From assembly GCA_947568835.1 (NCBI GenBank), contig OX387612.1:5518001-5582000 (forward strand): DNA of 64,000 nucleotides, read 5' to 3'. The notes under the pieces are model-generated. The model ran no database searches. It worked only from the letters and a program-made list of their open reading frames with translations, and was not told where the DNA came from. Positions 10,641 to 22,854 of the stretch are shown in pieces. Position 1 is the stretch's first letter. The number at the start of each line of letters is the position of its first letter. A program made the position numbers and the translations under genes. This stretch comes from Protonemura montana. Its lineage: Eukaryota; Arthropoda; Insecta; Plecoptera; Nemouridae.

Positions 10641-11978
10641 TAGTTCGCTTGTGCTATAACTGTTATGTCTTTTTCCACACACCTTTATTTTGCTTGAAAT
10701 AATTTCTTTAAATCCCACTCCTGGTTGGCAATTGAAATAGAGGTTTTTTAAACCTTAGGAAATCAATCTAGTTTATACTCATTACAAATAAAATTAAACT
10801 CTAGACTAAGGAAAGCATATTGGCGAAAACTTCGTATTTTTATTAAATTTACCTCGAGAATGTGAACATTGAGTTTTTCTCAAAATAGTGTGTGGTATAT
10901 TTAGTTATATTAGTTTTTAAGTATCAGAATTTTATGCATGACTCTGTTTTTGTTTAATTTAATTTTTAATGAGATTATTTCCTCTTTCTTTGCTGTTAAA
11001 GATCGCCTTCTTTTCTTGATTTTTTTTTTTTATTATTTGAAACCTAAGTCTTTTCATTTTGTGTCAAATTTGAAATTGTGTCTAAAAAAAAGACTTCAAA
11101 ATACAATGATTAAAAAATAACGAACAATTTGGAACTATTACATGTCAACTAGCAACAGAGAAACAACACACCATTGAAGAACAGTCTCTACACAGATGCT
11201 CAAAACCCACAAAACTATACCAGCAAATTATTTCGTTCCTCGGTCACCCACTATAATTAATATGCCGTCAATTTGTGATCAAAAAAAAAAATAATATCAA
11301 AAACAATCCCAAGTCAGTACGCAATAATCTATACGAACAATCAAACAAAAACCCTTTCCAAACATCTTCCCGGCGTTATCCATAACCATTACAAAAACCA
11401 CAGAGTTGTCAAAACGCAGAAAAAAATAAACAAGACATTTTACTCTCTCGTGAACACTGCCTTCCTATTGTGTGAATTGAAACAAATGACCCACCGACCC
11501 GACAACAATGCCTAGGCGGTTTCTGCTTGTTAATATCTCATATTATTTACGGGTTGGGTTCACTAGCTGGAGTCATTACGTCCCTTTTTTGTGGTCTTCG
11601 CAAGGGTGCAAAGAAGGGGCAGAGAACGAAGAAGAGGCAGAGATCGTGCTAGGATGATGTAAGATGTGAAAACGAGGTGGCATTGCTATCTGGTTCACTG
11701 GCTGATAACGGTCTTAAACGACGGTGGTGCTCGTCCCGAAAGGGTTGGAAATAGTTTTAGGTAGTTTTTGTATAAACTGTGTTATCATTTATTCAATGAA
11801 TGGGAATCTAGTTAACTGAGGTTTAATGCTGAATAGTGTAGTTAAGATTATTATCGTTTAGATGTTGGTATCAATGATAAGTTGTTTAAGACTATAGGAA
11901 GTTATAAGTGTATTTTAATGAGAATGTGTTGCTGGCAGTTCTGTAATGTCCAGTTAAGGTCATTTGATGACGATTATC
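10641..11978. other. AT-rich sequence, nothing assigned
   Basis: No exon or repeat was recognised. A slightly GC-richer patch lies at about 11500-11760. Confidence 0.5.
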
Positions 11979-12246
11979 GGTGTTTAACGACGCACTGTTT
12001 TGACATCTGGCCATGTAGTACTGGTCTAATAGCGTCGGTGAAGGATTGGATGATGGTAAGGATGATGATGATCTTAATCTAGTATAGAATAGAGGAGAAA
12101 AACCCGGTACCGGCACATAGCCAACTCCTATCGAAGAGCACCAAGGAGACCACTGGCTTAAAGTCCCTTCCGAGGGACGGTACAACTCAAACAACAGGAT
12201 TCCTCCACAAATCCATGCTGTCGAGAGGTTGTTAAGCAAGGCGAAT
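11979..12246 (-). mobile_element. 5S-rRNA-derived SINE, copy 4, lacking the head
   Basis: The tail (tgtttaacgacgcactg on plus) and body up to the cctctcgacagcatgg region are present. The copy stops at gcaaggcgaat and lacks the 5S-like head, the usual 5' truncation of a retroposed copy. Confidence 0.85.
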
Positions 12247-13459
12247 AAAATATTTAAGCGTGCAATTCCATTTTTTCCGTTTATATATGTGTTCTGAGAA
12301 GTTTATTGAAGATATACAATTAAATATTAAAACGTTATAACAACAAGAAGAAATACTGAAAATCAAGAAAAATTAGGTTATAATTATTGCGTCTGTTCGT
12401 AGCAACCATGTAGGACTCCTGCACGAGATGGTCAGGAAAAAACGCGTAAACAAAAAGTTATTTAGTTAGTGAAGTAATCAAGATAAATATGCCTGGTTTT
12501 TTAAATAGTTTTTAAAATAGTATTTCTTTATATATTTCTGTCTTTTGGTAAAATGTGACAGTTCTGAACATTTTTATTTAAATGCAATCAGTTCACTGGT
12601 TTTTAACCAGAGTTTAAGATGTCAATAGATTAATTTGAATTGTTGTTGCCATGGAGACGAGTCTAGCTGACCGTTATATCTTTAACAGAGCATTGTGAAG
12701 TAGTTTTCAATTTTTGAATAATATCGAAAGGTTGCTTAGCAATTGGTTTAATTAGGAGATCGTAAAATGCATTGCAATTTGTATCAATTTGAATCAATTG
12801 TGCCTAAAATGTAATTTTCTCTGATTCCAGTACAGGAAAATCTTTTTTTAAATTTGCAAATGACTTTTATTATTATAAACTGGCATATTTCTTTACGGCG
12901 TCATTAAAACTAAACGTGATACACAATTATAAAAAAAAAAATCAAAACCCTTTCTTATTTTTCTTATCAAGAAATTAATCACTCAACGTCCAATTGGGTA
13001 ACTAAGTTGTTTTGCTACACCGTCTTTGTGAATTATACCATCAAATCAATATCACACTTTTTATTTTGCTTTTAAATTCACTTTTTTAAATTCCTCTTCG
13101 GCTATACGGTATTGTGCTGATGATAGCGTAGATTTCCCGCCGCCTTCCATAATGAAGCCGGTCTCTACCTGTATCATATTCCACCAAGCCAGACGAGACG
13201 GAAAACAAGCAACGCCAGCAGGAGAAGAGATTTATCATTATTAAGACAGCGTTGAGGAGACTACAAAAGACGCCTCATTAGCGACGCCCCAAGCTTCTGG
13301 CGTCGTTTTCTCATCCTTTCCTAGCGTAGGCATTATTCTCGGGTGATATTATTTTGAGTTACACCGATATATCTGTCTGTTTTGGCGGGTGTTAAATAAC
13401 ACAAGTTGTTTGGGGGTGTTATAATACAGTTAAATTTAATCTTAATCGTTATTTCGACT
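12247..13459. other. AT-rich sequence, nothing assigned
   Basis: No supported gene. A GC-richer stretch at 13100-13320 has one frame open for ~50 codons but no good splice sites. Confidence 0.5.
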
Positions 13460-13525
13460 GTAGGGTAATGTCGTACTTGACTAGGAGTCCTGGTGCGCCC
13501 CGGGTGTGCACTGGGGGCGATTTGC
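13460..13525 (+). mobile_element. End A of the 43-bp minisatellite-carrying element, copy 1
   Basis: The segment ggtgcgccccgggtgtgcac followed by tgggggcgatttgcgtgtt precedes the array. It is matched in reverse complement after the arrays at 16680 and 17449. It marks one conserved edge of a larger unit that includes the array and the flank on its other side. Confidence 0.6.
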
Positions 13526-13968
13526 GTGTTTGACTGGGCATGTGACTCTGCCCCAGTGCAACTTTCACGTGTTTGACTGGGCATGTGACTCTGCCCCAGT
13601 GCAACTTTCAAGTGTACGACTGGGCATGTGACTCTGTCCCAGTGCAACTTTCATGTGTTCGACTGGACATGTGGCTCTATCCCAGTGCAACTTTCACGTG
13701 TTCGAATGGGCATGTGACTCTGTCCCAGTGCAACTTTCACGTTTTCGACTGGGTATATGATTCTGCCCTAATGCAACTTTCATGTGTTCGACTGGACATG
13801 TGACTCTGTCCCAGTGCAACTTTCACGTGTTCGACTGGGCATGTGACTCTGTCCCAGTGCAACTTTCACGTGTTTGACTGGGCATGTGACTCTGTCCCAG
13901 TGCAACTTTCACGTGTTCGACTGGGCATGTGACTCTGCCCCAGTGCAACTTTCACGTGTTCGACTGGC
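13526..13968 (+). repeat. 43-bp tandem array 1 (~10 copies)
   Basis: The unit contains gactgggcatgtgactctg then cccagtgcaactttcacg and tgttc. It is read here in the forward orientation. Most units carry the palindrome CACGTG. Spacing is uniform and there is no spacer, so it is not a CRISPR-like array. Confidence 0.97.
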
Positions 13969-14160
13969 AGAGTTGCTCGCTCTCGGGTTACTCCCTGTGC
14001 ACTTTTCTTGCTCCAAGGATTTCGATGGTGCAATTGTAAAGTAAATGAATGCACTGACAGCTAGTGATCATGTGGTCAGATGGAATCGTTCTCGCTCGGA
14101 GCTGGTGCAAACCCGTGCAATCCTTTAAGAGTTTATTGACTTCATTCAAGTGCAACAATA
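13969..14160 (+). mobile_element. End B flank of the 43-bp array element, copy 1
   Basis: The sequence after the array (gtgcacttttcttgctc, aatgaatgcactgacagct, tctcgctcggagctggtgca) recurs after array 5 and, inverted, beside arrays 2, 3 and 4. Such shared unique flanks show that the arrays were copied as parts of one element. Confidence 0.65.
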
Positions 14161-15204
14161 AAAGGAATTCGTGACATTTTCGAAACAGACTACTGAATAG
14201 AATTAAAAAAGCTTTCAAATATGGAGATGCCTTAAGAATTATTTCAGGGGTTGTATTTAATAGATTTATTCATTCCTTATATGATATAAACGGGTTGATA
14301 TTCTACTTCAATAACAAAATTATTATTACCATTTTCCGCAATTGAAAATAAACAACAGTTTAAAATCATACAAACTAAAATCACTTGAATTTTGATTTTT
14401 TGGTGGCACCACAGATCGGCACGTTAAGTCCGTTTATTCATTATTGGCAACAGTCAGTCAGGTTTTGTTGTTGTTGTTGTTGTTGTTAACACACTGTTTA
14501 ATACTTAACGTGCCACTGAAAAACCGGCACTAAGTCTTCTGCATCTCATCTGACAAAAAATACATTTGTACGATTTGTCAAATTTAATTGTAACTGTCAG
14601 ATTGATTAAAAGCTTCCTCAATCAATATTACAGACGATACCAGTAGGAGCAAGTAAGAAACAAATTATAAACCTAACTTTATGTGTAAAGAATTCTGAAC
14701 AATTTATGATTAAAAGAGAAGCTTTAACAAATCGTACAAGACGGATTCTTCTTCTAAGATTGCCTCTAAGAAAAGGAAGAAAGAAAAATTTCGCCCTACA
14801 TATAACGTGATGTCTTAAAATGGCTGCAGTCATGTCTCGCTGCCTATTAGTTTCACAGCTCTGTGGTTTATGATAAGAATACGGAAAACTACATTTTTCA
14901 TATTTTTCTGTGAAATTTCTTGCTGTACCCTCTGTGGCCCATAGAGAATGTGTACTACATAATAAACGAAGTAAAACAGAATCCTCAACTAGGTCAGATA
15001 ACGTATTTGAAATATTTCCTCGACGATATCAGAAATAACGATTTTATTTTCCAGACCAACCCAATTTTCATTCCGTTGAAGAAAAAACACAATAAAACGT
15101 ACATTTGAAATATTAACTGCCTTTAGTTCAGAAATATAAAATTGGATTTTTGTACATTTTATTTTATGTTTAGGTAGTGCATTAGTTTTATAGGTTAAGT
15201 CAAA
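14161..15204. other. AT-rich sequence with a short GTT microsatellite
   Basis: A (GTT)n tract lies at about 14465-14487. Otherwise no gene or repeat family was recognised. Confidence 0.5.
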
Positions 15205-15360
15205 AGTCCCAGTGCTAGTGCTAGATTTTCTTCGTAAAAATTACCGACCACAATGCCACCTTGCTTGTAAATAGACCACTAGCTGTTAGTGCATCCATTT
15301 TATTTTTCAGTTGCACCGTCAAAATTATCTGAGCAAGAAAAATGTACGAATATGAAATAC
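15205..15360 (-). mobile_element. Degenerate end B flank of the 43-bp array element, copy 2
   Basis: The sequence has ccactagctgttagtgcatc, ttttcagttgcaccgtc and ctgagcaagaaaaatg in the same order as the better preserved flank at 16720-17051, with many substitutions. Confidence 0.5.
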
Positions 15361-16680
15361 ACTGGGACAGAGTCACATGCCCAGTCAAACACGTGAAAGT
15401 TGCACTGGGACAGAGTCACATGCCCAGTCGAACACTTGAAAGTTGCACTGGGGCAGAGTCACATGCCCAGTCGAACATGTGAAAGTTGCACTGGGACAGA
15501 GTCACATGCCCAGTCAAACACGTGAAAGTTGCACTGGGACAGAGTCACATGCCCAGTCGAACACTTGAAAGTTGCACTGGGGCAGAGTCACATGCCCAGT
15601 CAAACACGTGAAAGTTGCACTGGGACAGAGTCACATGCCCAGTCGTACACGTGAAAGTTGCACTGGGGCAGAGTCACATGCCCAGTCGAACACGTGAAAG
15701 TTGCACTGGGGCAGAGTCACATGCCCAGTCAAACACGTGAAAGTTGCACTGGGACAGAGTCACATGCCCAGTCGAACACTTGAAAGTTGCACTGGGGCAG
15801 AGTCACATGCCCAGTCAAACACGTGAAAGTTGCACTGGGACAGAGTCACATGCCCAGTCGTACACGTGAAAGTTGCACTGGGGCAGAGTCACATGCCCAG
15901 TCGAACACGTGAAAGTTGCACTGGGGCAGAGTCACATGCCCAGTCAAACACGTGAAAGTTGCACTGGGACAGAGTCACATGCCCAGTCGAACACTTGAAA
16001 GTTGCACTGGGGCAGAGTCACATGCCCAGTCAAACACGTGAAAGTTGCACTGGGACAGAGTCACATGCCCAGTCGATCACGTGAAAGTTGCACTGGGGCA
16101 GAGTCACATGCCCAGTCGAACACGTGAAAGTTTTACTGGGACAGAGTCACATGCCCAGTTGAACACGTGAAAGTTGCACTGGGGCAGAGTCAGATGCCCA
16201 GTCAAACACGTGAAAGTTGCACTGGGACAGAGTCACATGCCCAGTTGAACACGTGAAAGTTGCACTGGAACAGAGTCACATGCCCAGTCGAACACGTGAA
16301 AGTTGCACTGGGGCAGAGTCACATGCCCAGTCGAACACGTGAAAGTTGCACTGGGACAGAGTCACATGCCCAGTCGAACACGTGAAAGTTGCACTGACAC
16401 AGAGTCACATGCCCAGTCGAACACGTGAAAGTTGCACTGGGACAGAGTCACATGCCCAGTCGAACATGTGAAAGTTGCACTGGGACAGAGTCACATGCCC
16501 AGTCGAACACGTGAAAGTTGCACTGGGGCAGAGTCACATGCCCAGTCGAACACGTGAAAGTTGCACTGGGACAGAGTCACATGCCCAGTCAAACATGTGA
16601 AAGTTGCACTGGGACAGAGTCACATACCCAGTCGAACATGTGAAAGTTGCACTGGGATAGAGTCACATGCCCAGTCGAAC
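15361..16680 (-). repeat. 43-bp tandem array 2 (~31 copies)
   Basis: The same unit as array 1 in reverse orientation (gggacagagtcacatgccca, gaacacgtgaaagttgcac). A longer period of several units is repeated at 15396-16080, where blocks of variants recur in the same order, suggesting recent multi-unit duplication. Confidence 0.97.
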
Positions 16681-16720
16681 GCACAGACCACTCCCATAGC
16701 ACACACTGGGTGCTATTATT
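16681..16720 (-). mobile_element. End A of the 43-bp array element, copy 2
   Basis: The segment with cagaccactcccatagcac then acactgggtgc is the reverse complement equivalent of 13460-13525. It is immediately followed by end B of a second element, so two elements lie in tandem. Confidence 0.5.
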
Positions 16721-17051
16721 GTATTACATTTTGCAAAGATATCTACATAAAATGAGAACGTATTGAAAATAATTCGTTTACATATGAATAAAATGGCATT
16801 TTTTAAGGGCAAGAAATGCGAAACTTTTTTATACTTTTGCTGTTTTCGACTGGTCTGCACCAGGGCGGGTTTGAAACTTTCTCAATGACTTCATGCTCTT
16901 CACCGGGTTTCCACCAGCTCCGAGCGAGAGCGCTCCCACCCGAACACGTGATCACTAGCTGTCAATGCATTCATTTCTTTTCCAATTGCAACGTCGAGAT
17001 TCTCAGAGCAATAAAAGTGCACGGGGAGTGACCCGAGAGCGAGCGACTCTG
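16721..17051 (-). mobile_element. End B flank of the 43-bp array element, copy 3
   Basis: A well preserved ~330-bp flank matches 60966-61300 in reverse complement, including ttgtattacattttgcaaag, aagggcaagaaatgcgaaac, ccagctccgagcgagagcgc and gaacacgtgatcactagctg. Homology between the two stops close to the aatacaataa string, giving the likely outer boundary. Confidence 0.7.
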
Positions 17052-17449
17052 CCAGTTGAACACGTGAAAGTTGCACTGGGGCAGAGTCACATGCCCAGTT
17101 GAACACGTGAAAGTTGCACTGGGACAGAGTCACATGTCCAGTCGAACACGTGAAAGTTGCACTGGGACAGAGTCACATGTCCAGTCGAACACGTGAAAGT
17201 TGCACTGGGACAGAGTCACATGCCCAGTCGAACACGTGAAAGTTGCACTGGGACAGAGTCACATGCCCAGTCGAACACATGAAAGTTGCACTGGGACAGA
17301 GTCACATGCCCAGTCAAACACGTGAAAGTTGCACTGGGGCAGAGTCACATGCCCAGTCGAACACGTGAAAGTTGCACTGGGACAGAGTCACATGCCCAGT
17401 CGTACACTTGAAAGTTGCACTGGGACAGAGTCACATGCCCAGTCAAACA
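17052..17449 (-). repeat. 43-bp tandem array 3 (~9 copies)
   Basis: The units are the same as arrays 1 and 2, reverse orientation. The array lies between end B at 16721-17051 and end A at 17450-17515, making this the most complete copy of the carrier element. Confidence 0.97.
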
Positions 17450-17515
17450 TGCAGATCGCTCCCAGTGCACATTTAGGGCGCATTGGAGCAGCCAGTCGAA
17501 TACGCCATCCAAATC
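17450..17515 (-). mobile_element. End A of the 43-bp array element, copy 3
   Basis: The segment cagatcgctcccagtgcaca followed by tttagggcgcattgg is the reverse complement counterpart of 13460-13525. Confidence 0.6.
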
Positions 17516-18196
17516 AATCATTCTGACAGTACTTTTCGTATGACATAACCTCTCCTTTTCACGCGCTTGCAAATGTACGGCCAGATAAATTTCAGAACCG
17601 CGACAGAAATGGTTTATTAGCCAAAACACAGGCATGACAAACTCCTACGCCATGTAAAGTTTCTACCTCTCTCTTTTACTCCCTTGCTGGCCAAGAGAGC
17701 AAGCGACACTCGCCGTAGAGAAGCGCGACATGGTAAAAGAGCACAGAGATCACGATAAATTCTCCAACAGCACCCTCGGCTTTCAGTCGTCGAGGAAAAT
17801 TCTACGATTTGTCGCATTTTCTTATTTTTTCCGCTGTACATTTTCTTCTGCGACATGCGCCTTTCGCTTGTGTGTTGAATAAAGTTGTGTTGGTTCAATG
17901 GTATAATAATTCTTTGTGATCTTTTTTTATACTTCTACTGGATTCATGATATGAGGAGATGTAGCAAGCTTGTCCAAGTTTAAGATGCTTTTATTTTTAA
18001 ATAAATAACGCATAGGATTTTAATGCTAATTTATACGTATGATGACTTGTCTCGCAGTGTCTATAATAAAAGATAACTGGAGTTCTGTTGAAAAGAGAAG
18101 TATCTGATTGGCTGTTAATGCGATTTGTAATTAATTAAAATATAGTTTAAGCCTATGTATCCAAATAATATATGATTTATTAGAATTAAATCCTAT
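17516..18196. other. Unassigned sequence with a GC-richer patch
   Basis: A patch near 17630-17790 has higher G+C but interrupted frames on both strands. No feature can be supported. Confidence 0.45.
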
Positions 18197-18414
18197 TGTT
18201 CACTTTGTACCGTCCTTCGGAAGGGACGTTAAGCAGGTGGTCCTCTTGGTGCTCTTCGACAGGAGTAGGCTACTTAGCGGCATTGTGTTTTCCCTCATCC
18301 CATTTCGGCTTGGTTAGGTTCTTCATCAACCTCATCCTCATCCACTCATTCACCGACGTCATTAGACCAGTGCTGCATGGCCAGTTGTCAAAACAGTGCG
18401 TCGTTAAACACCAC
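18197..18414 (+). mobile_element. 5S-rRNA-derived SINE, copy 5, 5'-truncated
   Basis: The copy starts within the body (gtaccgtccttcggaaggg) and runs to the conserved tail (cagtgcgtcgttaaacacca). The 5S-like head is missing. Confidence 0.85.
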
Positions 18415-20084
18415 AAAACAATCATCAGCCAACAAATTCTTAAGGTCTATAATTAAAAAAAAACGCTTCCCGTAAGCTAAAGTGCATTGACGTTCAAATT
18501 GCATTGTTTTAGCCGTAAGAAGGTAGGAAACGTCAATGCAAAGTAAGAAAATTCCAAAAATTTGTTGCTACGTTCTGCGTTGGCTGAAAAAATGAACGAA
18601 TCAAAGACAAAAAATGATTGACTGGAAAAATAAGTTTCCTTCAAACCAATGGCGAAGCAGAATTGGTAATAATTTTGAGATATTAAAATAAATTGTTTAT
18701 ATATTCTTGTAAGTAACATATTTTCTTTTATAAACTTTTAGTTGATCAGAGAAGTCGTAGAGGGTTTTAACGAAAATCTTTTATTTCTGACGTTTGTTCT
18801 TTTGCTTTTTAATCCAGGTGGACACCTCCAACAACGATTTCCATCGATTAATGGCTGCTTAATTTGAATGTAAACAGCCTTATTTTGTGAATACCTTTGC
18901 GGTTATGTTATCCATGTTACTACTACGGTGCTTTGTAAAATAAGATTTCTTATAAGGCTTCACTTTTGTTTAGGGAAATTTCTTTAATAAAATAATAAAA
19001 ATCTTGTTGTATAAATGGGGGGCAACAAAGAAACTATGAAATATCTAAAGAGAAATCCAAAGATTCTCGTAGGACAATGAAAATGAAATAGAAAAGAGAG
19101 ATGAAAGGTTCCGGCTCTTGAAAAACCCCAGCCAAGCGTTTTTTGCTACCAACAAAAAAAACCCATCAAAACAAAATGAAAATTTCAATTAATTTCATTA
19201 ATTTCCTTAAACGAATTCCAAGCCCCCGACAACAATATAAATTCAGCGTCCGAAATTAATTCCTATCTTCGTCTGTCGACCAAATAACACAAACTATCCA
19301 TAAAAATGTGGAAGGGCTTGTTTACAAATTCTAACTGGTGATCTTGGCTAGTATTTTGTGCCCCCTGGGGTCTCGACAAACTTTGCTCCCTAGCAGTCGA
19401 GAAGGAGTTCGGGGGATGAGTAGGGAGATGTAGCCGGAAGGAGGAAGTTTGGCATGCGGCCATTTCGTCATTGACCCCCCGAATCGAATTTCGGATTCTT
19501 CACGAGTATATACTCTTAAAGGAGACACTGGTCCACGTCTTTGAGTTTGCTAGGTGGGCTGGGATACTTAAATAGATGCAGTCGAGTAGATAAATCATGA
19601 AAGGGTTGAGATGGAATAACCATAACTTAAGGTTGACCTAGAATTCACTGCATAAAAATGAACTCGAATAACGTAATATCAGATAATTGGTATTACCTAT
19701 CACATGAAATTTTATGGATCTGGTAGAAATATAATGTTAATATCGTGGTGATATATAAATGGTAAGATTCAGGCCAAGAAATCACTGAGTGTGCTGAACT
19801 GGAAAATAAATAACCGGGCTGATTCTTGTGAGAGTAAATGTCTATGTTCAGTTTTGTCAAATTTGAAGAGAAATTAAGGCCAAGTGTACGATACTCCGTT
19901 TCAATAAAAACTCCGAAGTTAAAGACTAACTTCGTAAATCTCAGCCAATTTTAAACTTATGTTTGCATATGAACCGCCCGTTGCATATTTAACTAGACAT
20001 TGCAAAACAAATTTTAAGTGTTTATTATTCAATTAAAATTAAAGTATACCACGAATTAGGTAAAAGGCATGCATAAAAATTGAA
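18415..20084. other. AT-rich sequence, nothing assigned
   Basis: A GC-richer section at 19320-19540 has open frames in two minus-strand registers but no splice context or recognised motif. The rest is AT-rich and featureless. Confidence 0.45.
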
Positions 20085-20146
20085 GTGTTGAAATATTCTC
20101 AGCAAAAAAAATGCACCAGGAGTGACCCGAGAGCGAAAAAATCTGC
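20085..20146 (-). mobile_element. Short end B flank of the 43-bp array element, copy 4
   Basis: The sequence aatattctcagcaaaa, atgcaccaggagtgacccg, agagcg directly before the array matches the inner part of the flank at 16990-17045. Confidence 0.55.
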
Positions 20147-20498
20147 CAGTCGAACACGTGAAAGTTGCACTGGGGCAGAGTCACATGTCCAGTCGAACAC
20201 GTTAAAGTTGCACTGGGGCAGAGTCACATGCCCAGTCGAACACGTGAAAGTTGCACTGGGACAGAGTCACATGCCCAGTCGAACACGTGAAAGTTATACT
20301 GGGGCAGAGTCACATGCCCAGTCGAACACGTGAAAGTTGCACTGGGACAGAGTCACATGCCCAGTCGAACACGTGAAAGTTGCACTGGGACAGAGTCACA
20401 TGCCCAGTCGAACACGTGAAAGTTGCACCGGGGCAGAGTCACATGCCCAGAAAAAAAACACGTGAAAGTTGCACTGGGACAGAATCACAAGCCCAGTT
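20147..20498 (-). repeat. 43-bp tandem array 4 (~8 copies)
   Basis: The same unit in reverse orientation. The last two units are degenerate and end in an unrelated AT-rich stretch, without a recognisable end A. Confidence 0.96.
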
Positions 20499-21407
20499 AA
20501 GATAAAATTGCAGCAATTCTTGATAGCGAAAGTGAACAGTCACATTCGGAAATATTGGCACTGTAATTATTAAAATGTAGATTGGAGCTCTTCCCACTAC
20601 GAAAAAAGGGCACAAATAACACATATAAATTTTTTTTTTTTTTTATTTTTTCTTTGATCCATAATCCACACACTGCCCATTTTGGCGAATTTGTAGCAAT
20701 AATTTTTGGCAAATAATTTGGCTACTGGCAAGCGCCCAAAATGAGAAGAGATATTATATAATTCCGTGCTGTATGCTATTGCGTTCCATTTCCCAGTCTC
20801 ACGAGCCAGGTGTTAAGCGGTTTGCGTCGCTGGCTCAATTTGCTACATAGATTGTGCTTTCTACCTCTGATTTATTCACGAAAACACCGGTAAAAGCTTA
20901 CTTAGCGAAATCCACGTGGAAACTGCACGTGTTTGCTAGGAAAGTTCAAACATTAGTCATGCTATATACAACTGCATTTCATCGGATTTTAGATGGTGTT
21001 TTAAGGTTTTTTTTTAAGTCTTGCACTCACAGGTATTATCGTGCTGTGCATAAGACCAATGTTTAACTGTCTTTGCTTAAAATGGAAGTCAAATGAATAA
21101 TTTACCGCCGATCTCTGAGCAAAGAAAAAAAGGATATCTGGGCCACAAAAATGGAGTATTTTTCTAGGTGGAGTCACCGTCGCTTCGAAAGTTAAGAAAA
21201 TTCACTACACAACATCTTAGATGCGTGGAAAATTAACGTTCCTATCGCGTCAAATAAAGCAGTAATTTTTGCAAAAACCCAAACGAACCTTTGGTGCGAG
21301 TTAGATTCGTTAACGCAGCCTAATCAATAAAATCTAAATAAATCATTTTTAGAAGTAAATATTTACTGCTTTTAATGTCCCATTGATTAAACTTGATTAA
21401 TATTAGC
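20499..21407. other. AT-rich sequence, nothing assigned
   Basis: No exon or repeat recognised. Confidence 0.5.
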
Positions 21408-21582
21408 AAAACTATTTGAACTGGGTTTTGAATGCTTAGTAAAGGGCTACTAAATTTCCCGACGTTTCGTAACATATACTAGTTACTTCTTCAGAGGTTT
21501 GAGTAGTTTAGTAGAATAGTTTTTCTAAAAACTAGTGCTAAGGATAAATCAAGTAGACATGAGTCTTAAAACCATTATTGAT
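21408..21582 (-). mobile_element. Palindromic retroposon (hammerhead-like family), copy 3, internally deleted
   Basis: One palindrome arm is intact (tttgaatgcttagtaaagg, cccgacgtttcgtaacat). The second arm is mostly lost and the unique arm ends in agacatgagtct. On the minus strand the core reads CTGAAGA-A-GTAAC...GTTAC-GAAAC, one change from the hammerhead CTGATGA box. Confidence 0.7.
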
Positions 21583-22127
21583 TTATCTTAGTTTTTTAAT
21601 TTACTGTATAAATGTAAATAAGATATTAATTATATCAGTTTTGATTTAAAAAAGTTGATGAAAGTAATGACAGATCATAAAAATGACCGACAAAATAAAT
21701 AGACATACTTTTTTAACGTTAATTTTATTCTCTATACGTGGATTGTAAAAATAAACAAAACAAACATATTGTTTACATAAAACAAACACAATGAAAGGAA
21801 CACAGAATCTTGAACAGAGGATCCAGTTCTTGATGACGGTACATGAGACTGCATGGGAATCGGTATTGGTCTTGCTAGACGATCTCATGAATAATTCAGA
21901 GTGGTCAGTTGGGGTAAGTTGTGGACAGTACAATATAGTTGATAATTATTGAAGACTTGGGAGAAGTAGCGCACATTAGCTTAGGTTCAGCAAGTTTTAG
22001 AGCGTGGACGAGTCACAAGGGATGAAATTACCAAGCGAACTGAATCAAAACTCATACTAGTTGCCCTTTAACTATGTTTTATGAAAGAGTTTTTTTTAGT
22101 AATTACAATGATTTATAATTCTGTTTT

Positions 22128-22192
22128 AGGATGAAATCTTATTTAAATTGCAAACGCTTGCAATGCGCGGGGTATTTTATTATTAGTGTAAA
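22128..22192 (-). mobile_element. tRNA-derived SINE, 3' tail fragment
   Basis: On plus the fragment reads gatgaaatcttatttaaatt, gcaaacgcttgcaatgcg, cggggtattttatt. It is the reverse complement of the tail that follows the tRNA-like region at 39020-39070. The tRNA-like part is absent. Confidence 0.6.
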
Positions 22193-22340
22193 ATTTATAA
22201 ATATTCATATTATATATTCATATAATATATCATATAATTAATATTGTATAATATTATATAATATTATATATATGTCATATTATAATATTATATAGATTTT
22301 ATATAATATAATATAATATATTCATATTTAATCATAAAAT
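22193..22340. repeat. AT dinucleotide-rich microsatellite
   Basis: About 140 bp are almost purely A and T, with repeated atatt/aatat strings. This may have grown from the poly-AT end of the adjacent SINE fragment. Confidence 0.8.
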
Positions 22341-22854
22341 TTATAATCCTGCTTTATTTAAAAAGATAAAGTACAAAAATTTAAACGTTTTTTTTTTTTG
22401 TAAAATTGTTATTGAATGAACGTTTAATTGCTTGACCTTGCTTAGCGCTTATTATTGGTGAAATTGATTGAAAAAAAGTCAAATTTAAACAATTAACGTA
22501 CCTAGAATTTCGTGGAATTCTATACAGATTAAATGGTGTTGAAACGTAATCAAATTTGATTTATTGTTGTGCAGATAAACTGTAAATAACGTTTACTGTT
22601 TATAAATAACTGCATTACTAGACAAATGCAATCAAAATGCAGCGTTAATCTAACATAAAAAACTTGCGTCTAAGCAGGCTGGCATCAGAAACAATAGTAA
22701 AACCCATTCATTTATTTATATTATGTGCCATAAACCTAAATTACTACAAAGTTGCTTTAATTTCAAATAAAAAAATTCAGAAAATGGTGAAACAATGTTT
22801 GTTTTTACAAAAAAAAAAAAATAGATGTACTTGGGTCGGGTTTTATCATAATAT

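Noticed and set aside
13100..13240. Frame of ~50 codons in a GC-richer patch
   Set aside because: No acceptor or donor of useful quality and no recognisable protein pattern.
13333..14054. Frames of 60-104 codons in the 43-bp arrays (also near 16.6, 17.4, 20.1 and 61 kb)
   Set aside because: These are short read-throughs of the 43-bp repeat with no conserved start or end.
15361..16680. CRISPR-like array
   Set aside because: Units follow each other without unique spacers, and the context is eukaryotic.
19263..19528. GC-richer segment with two overlapping minus-strand open frames
   Set aside because: No convincing splice sites, no motif, and both registers are equally open.
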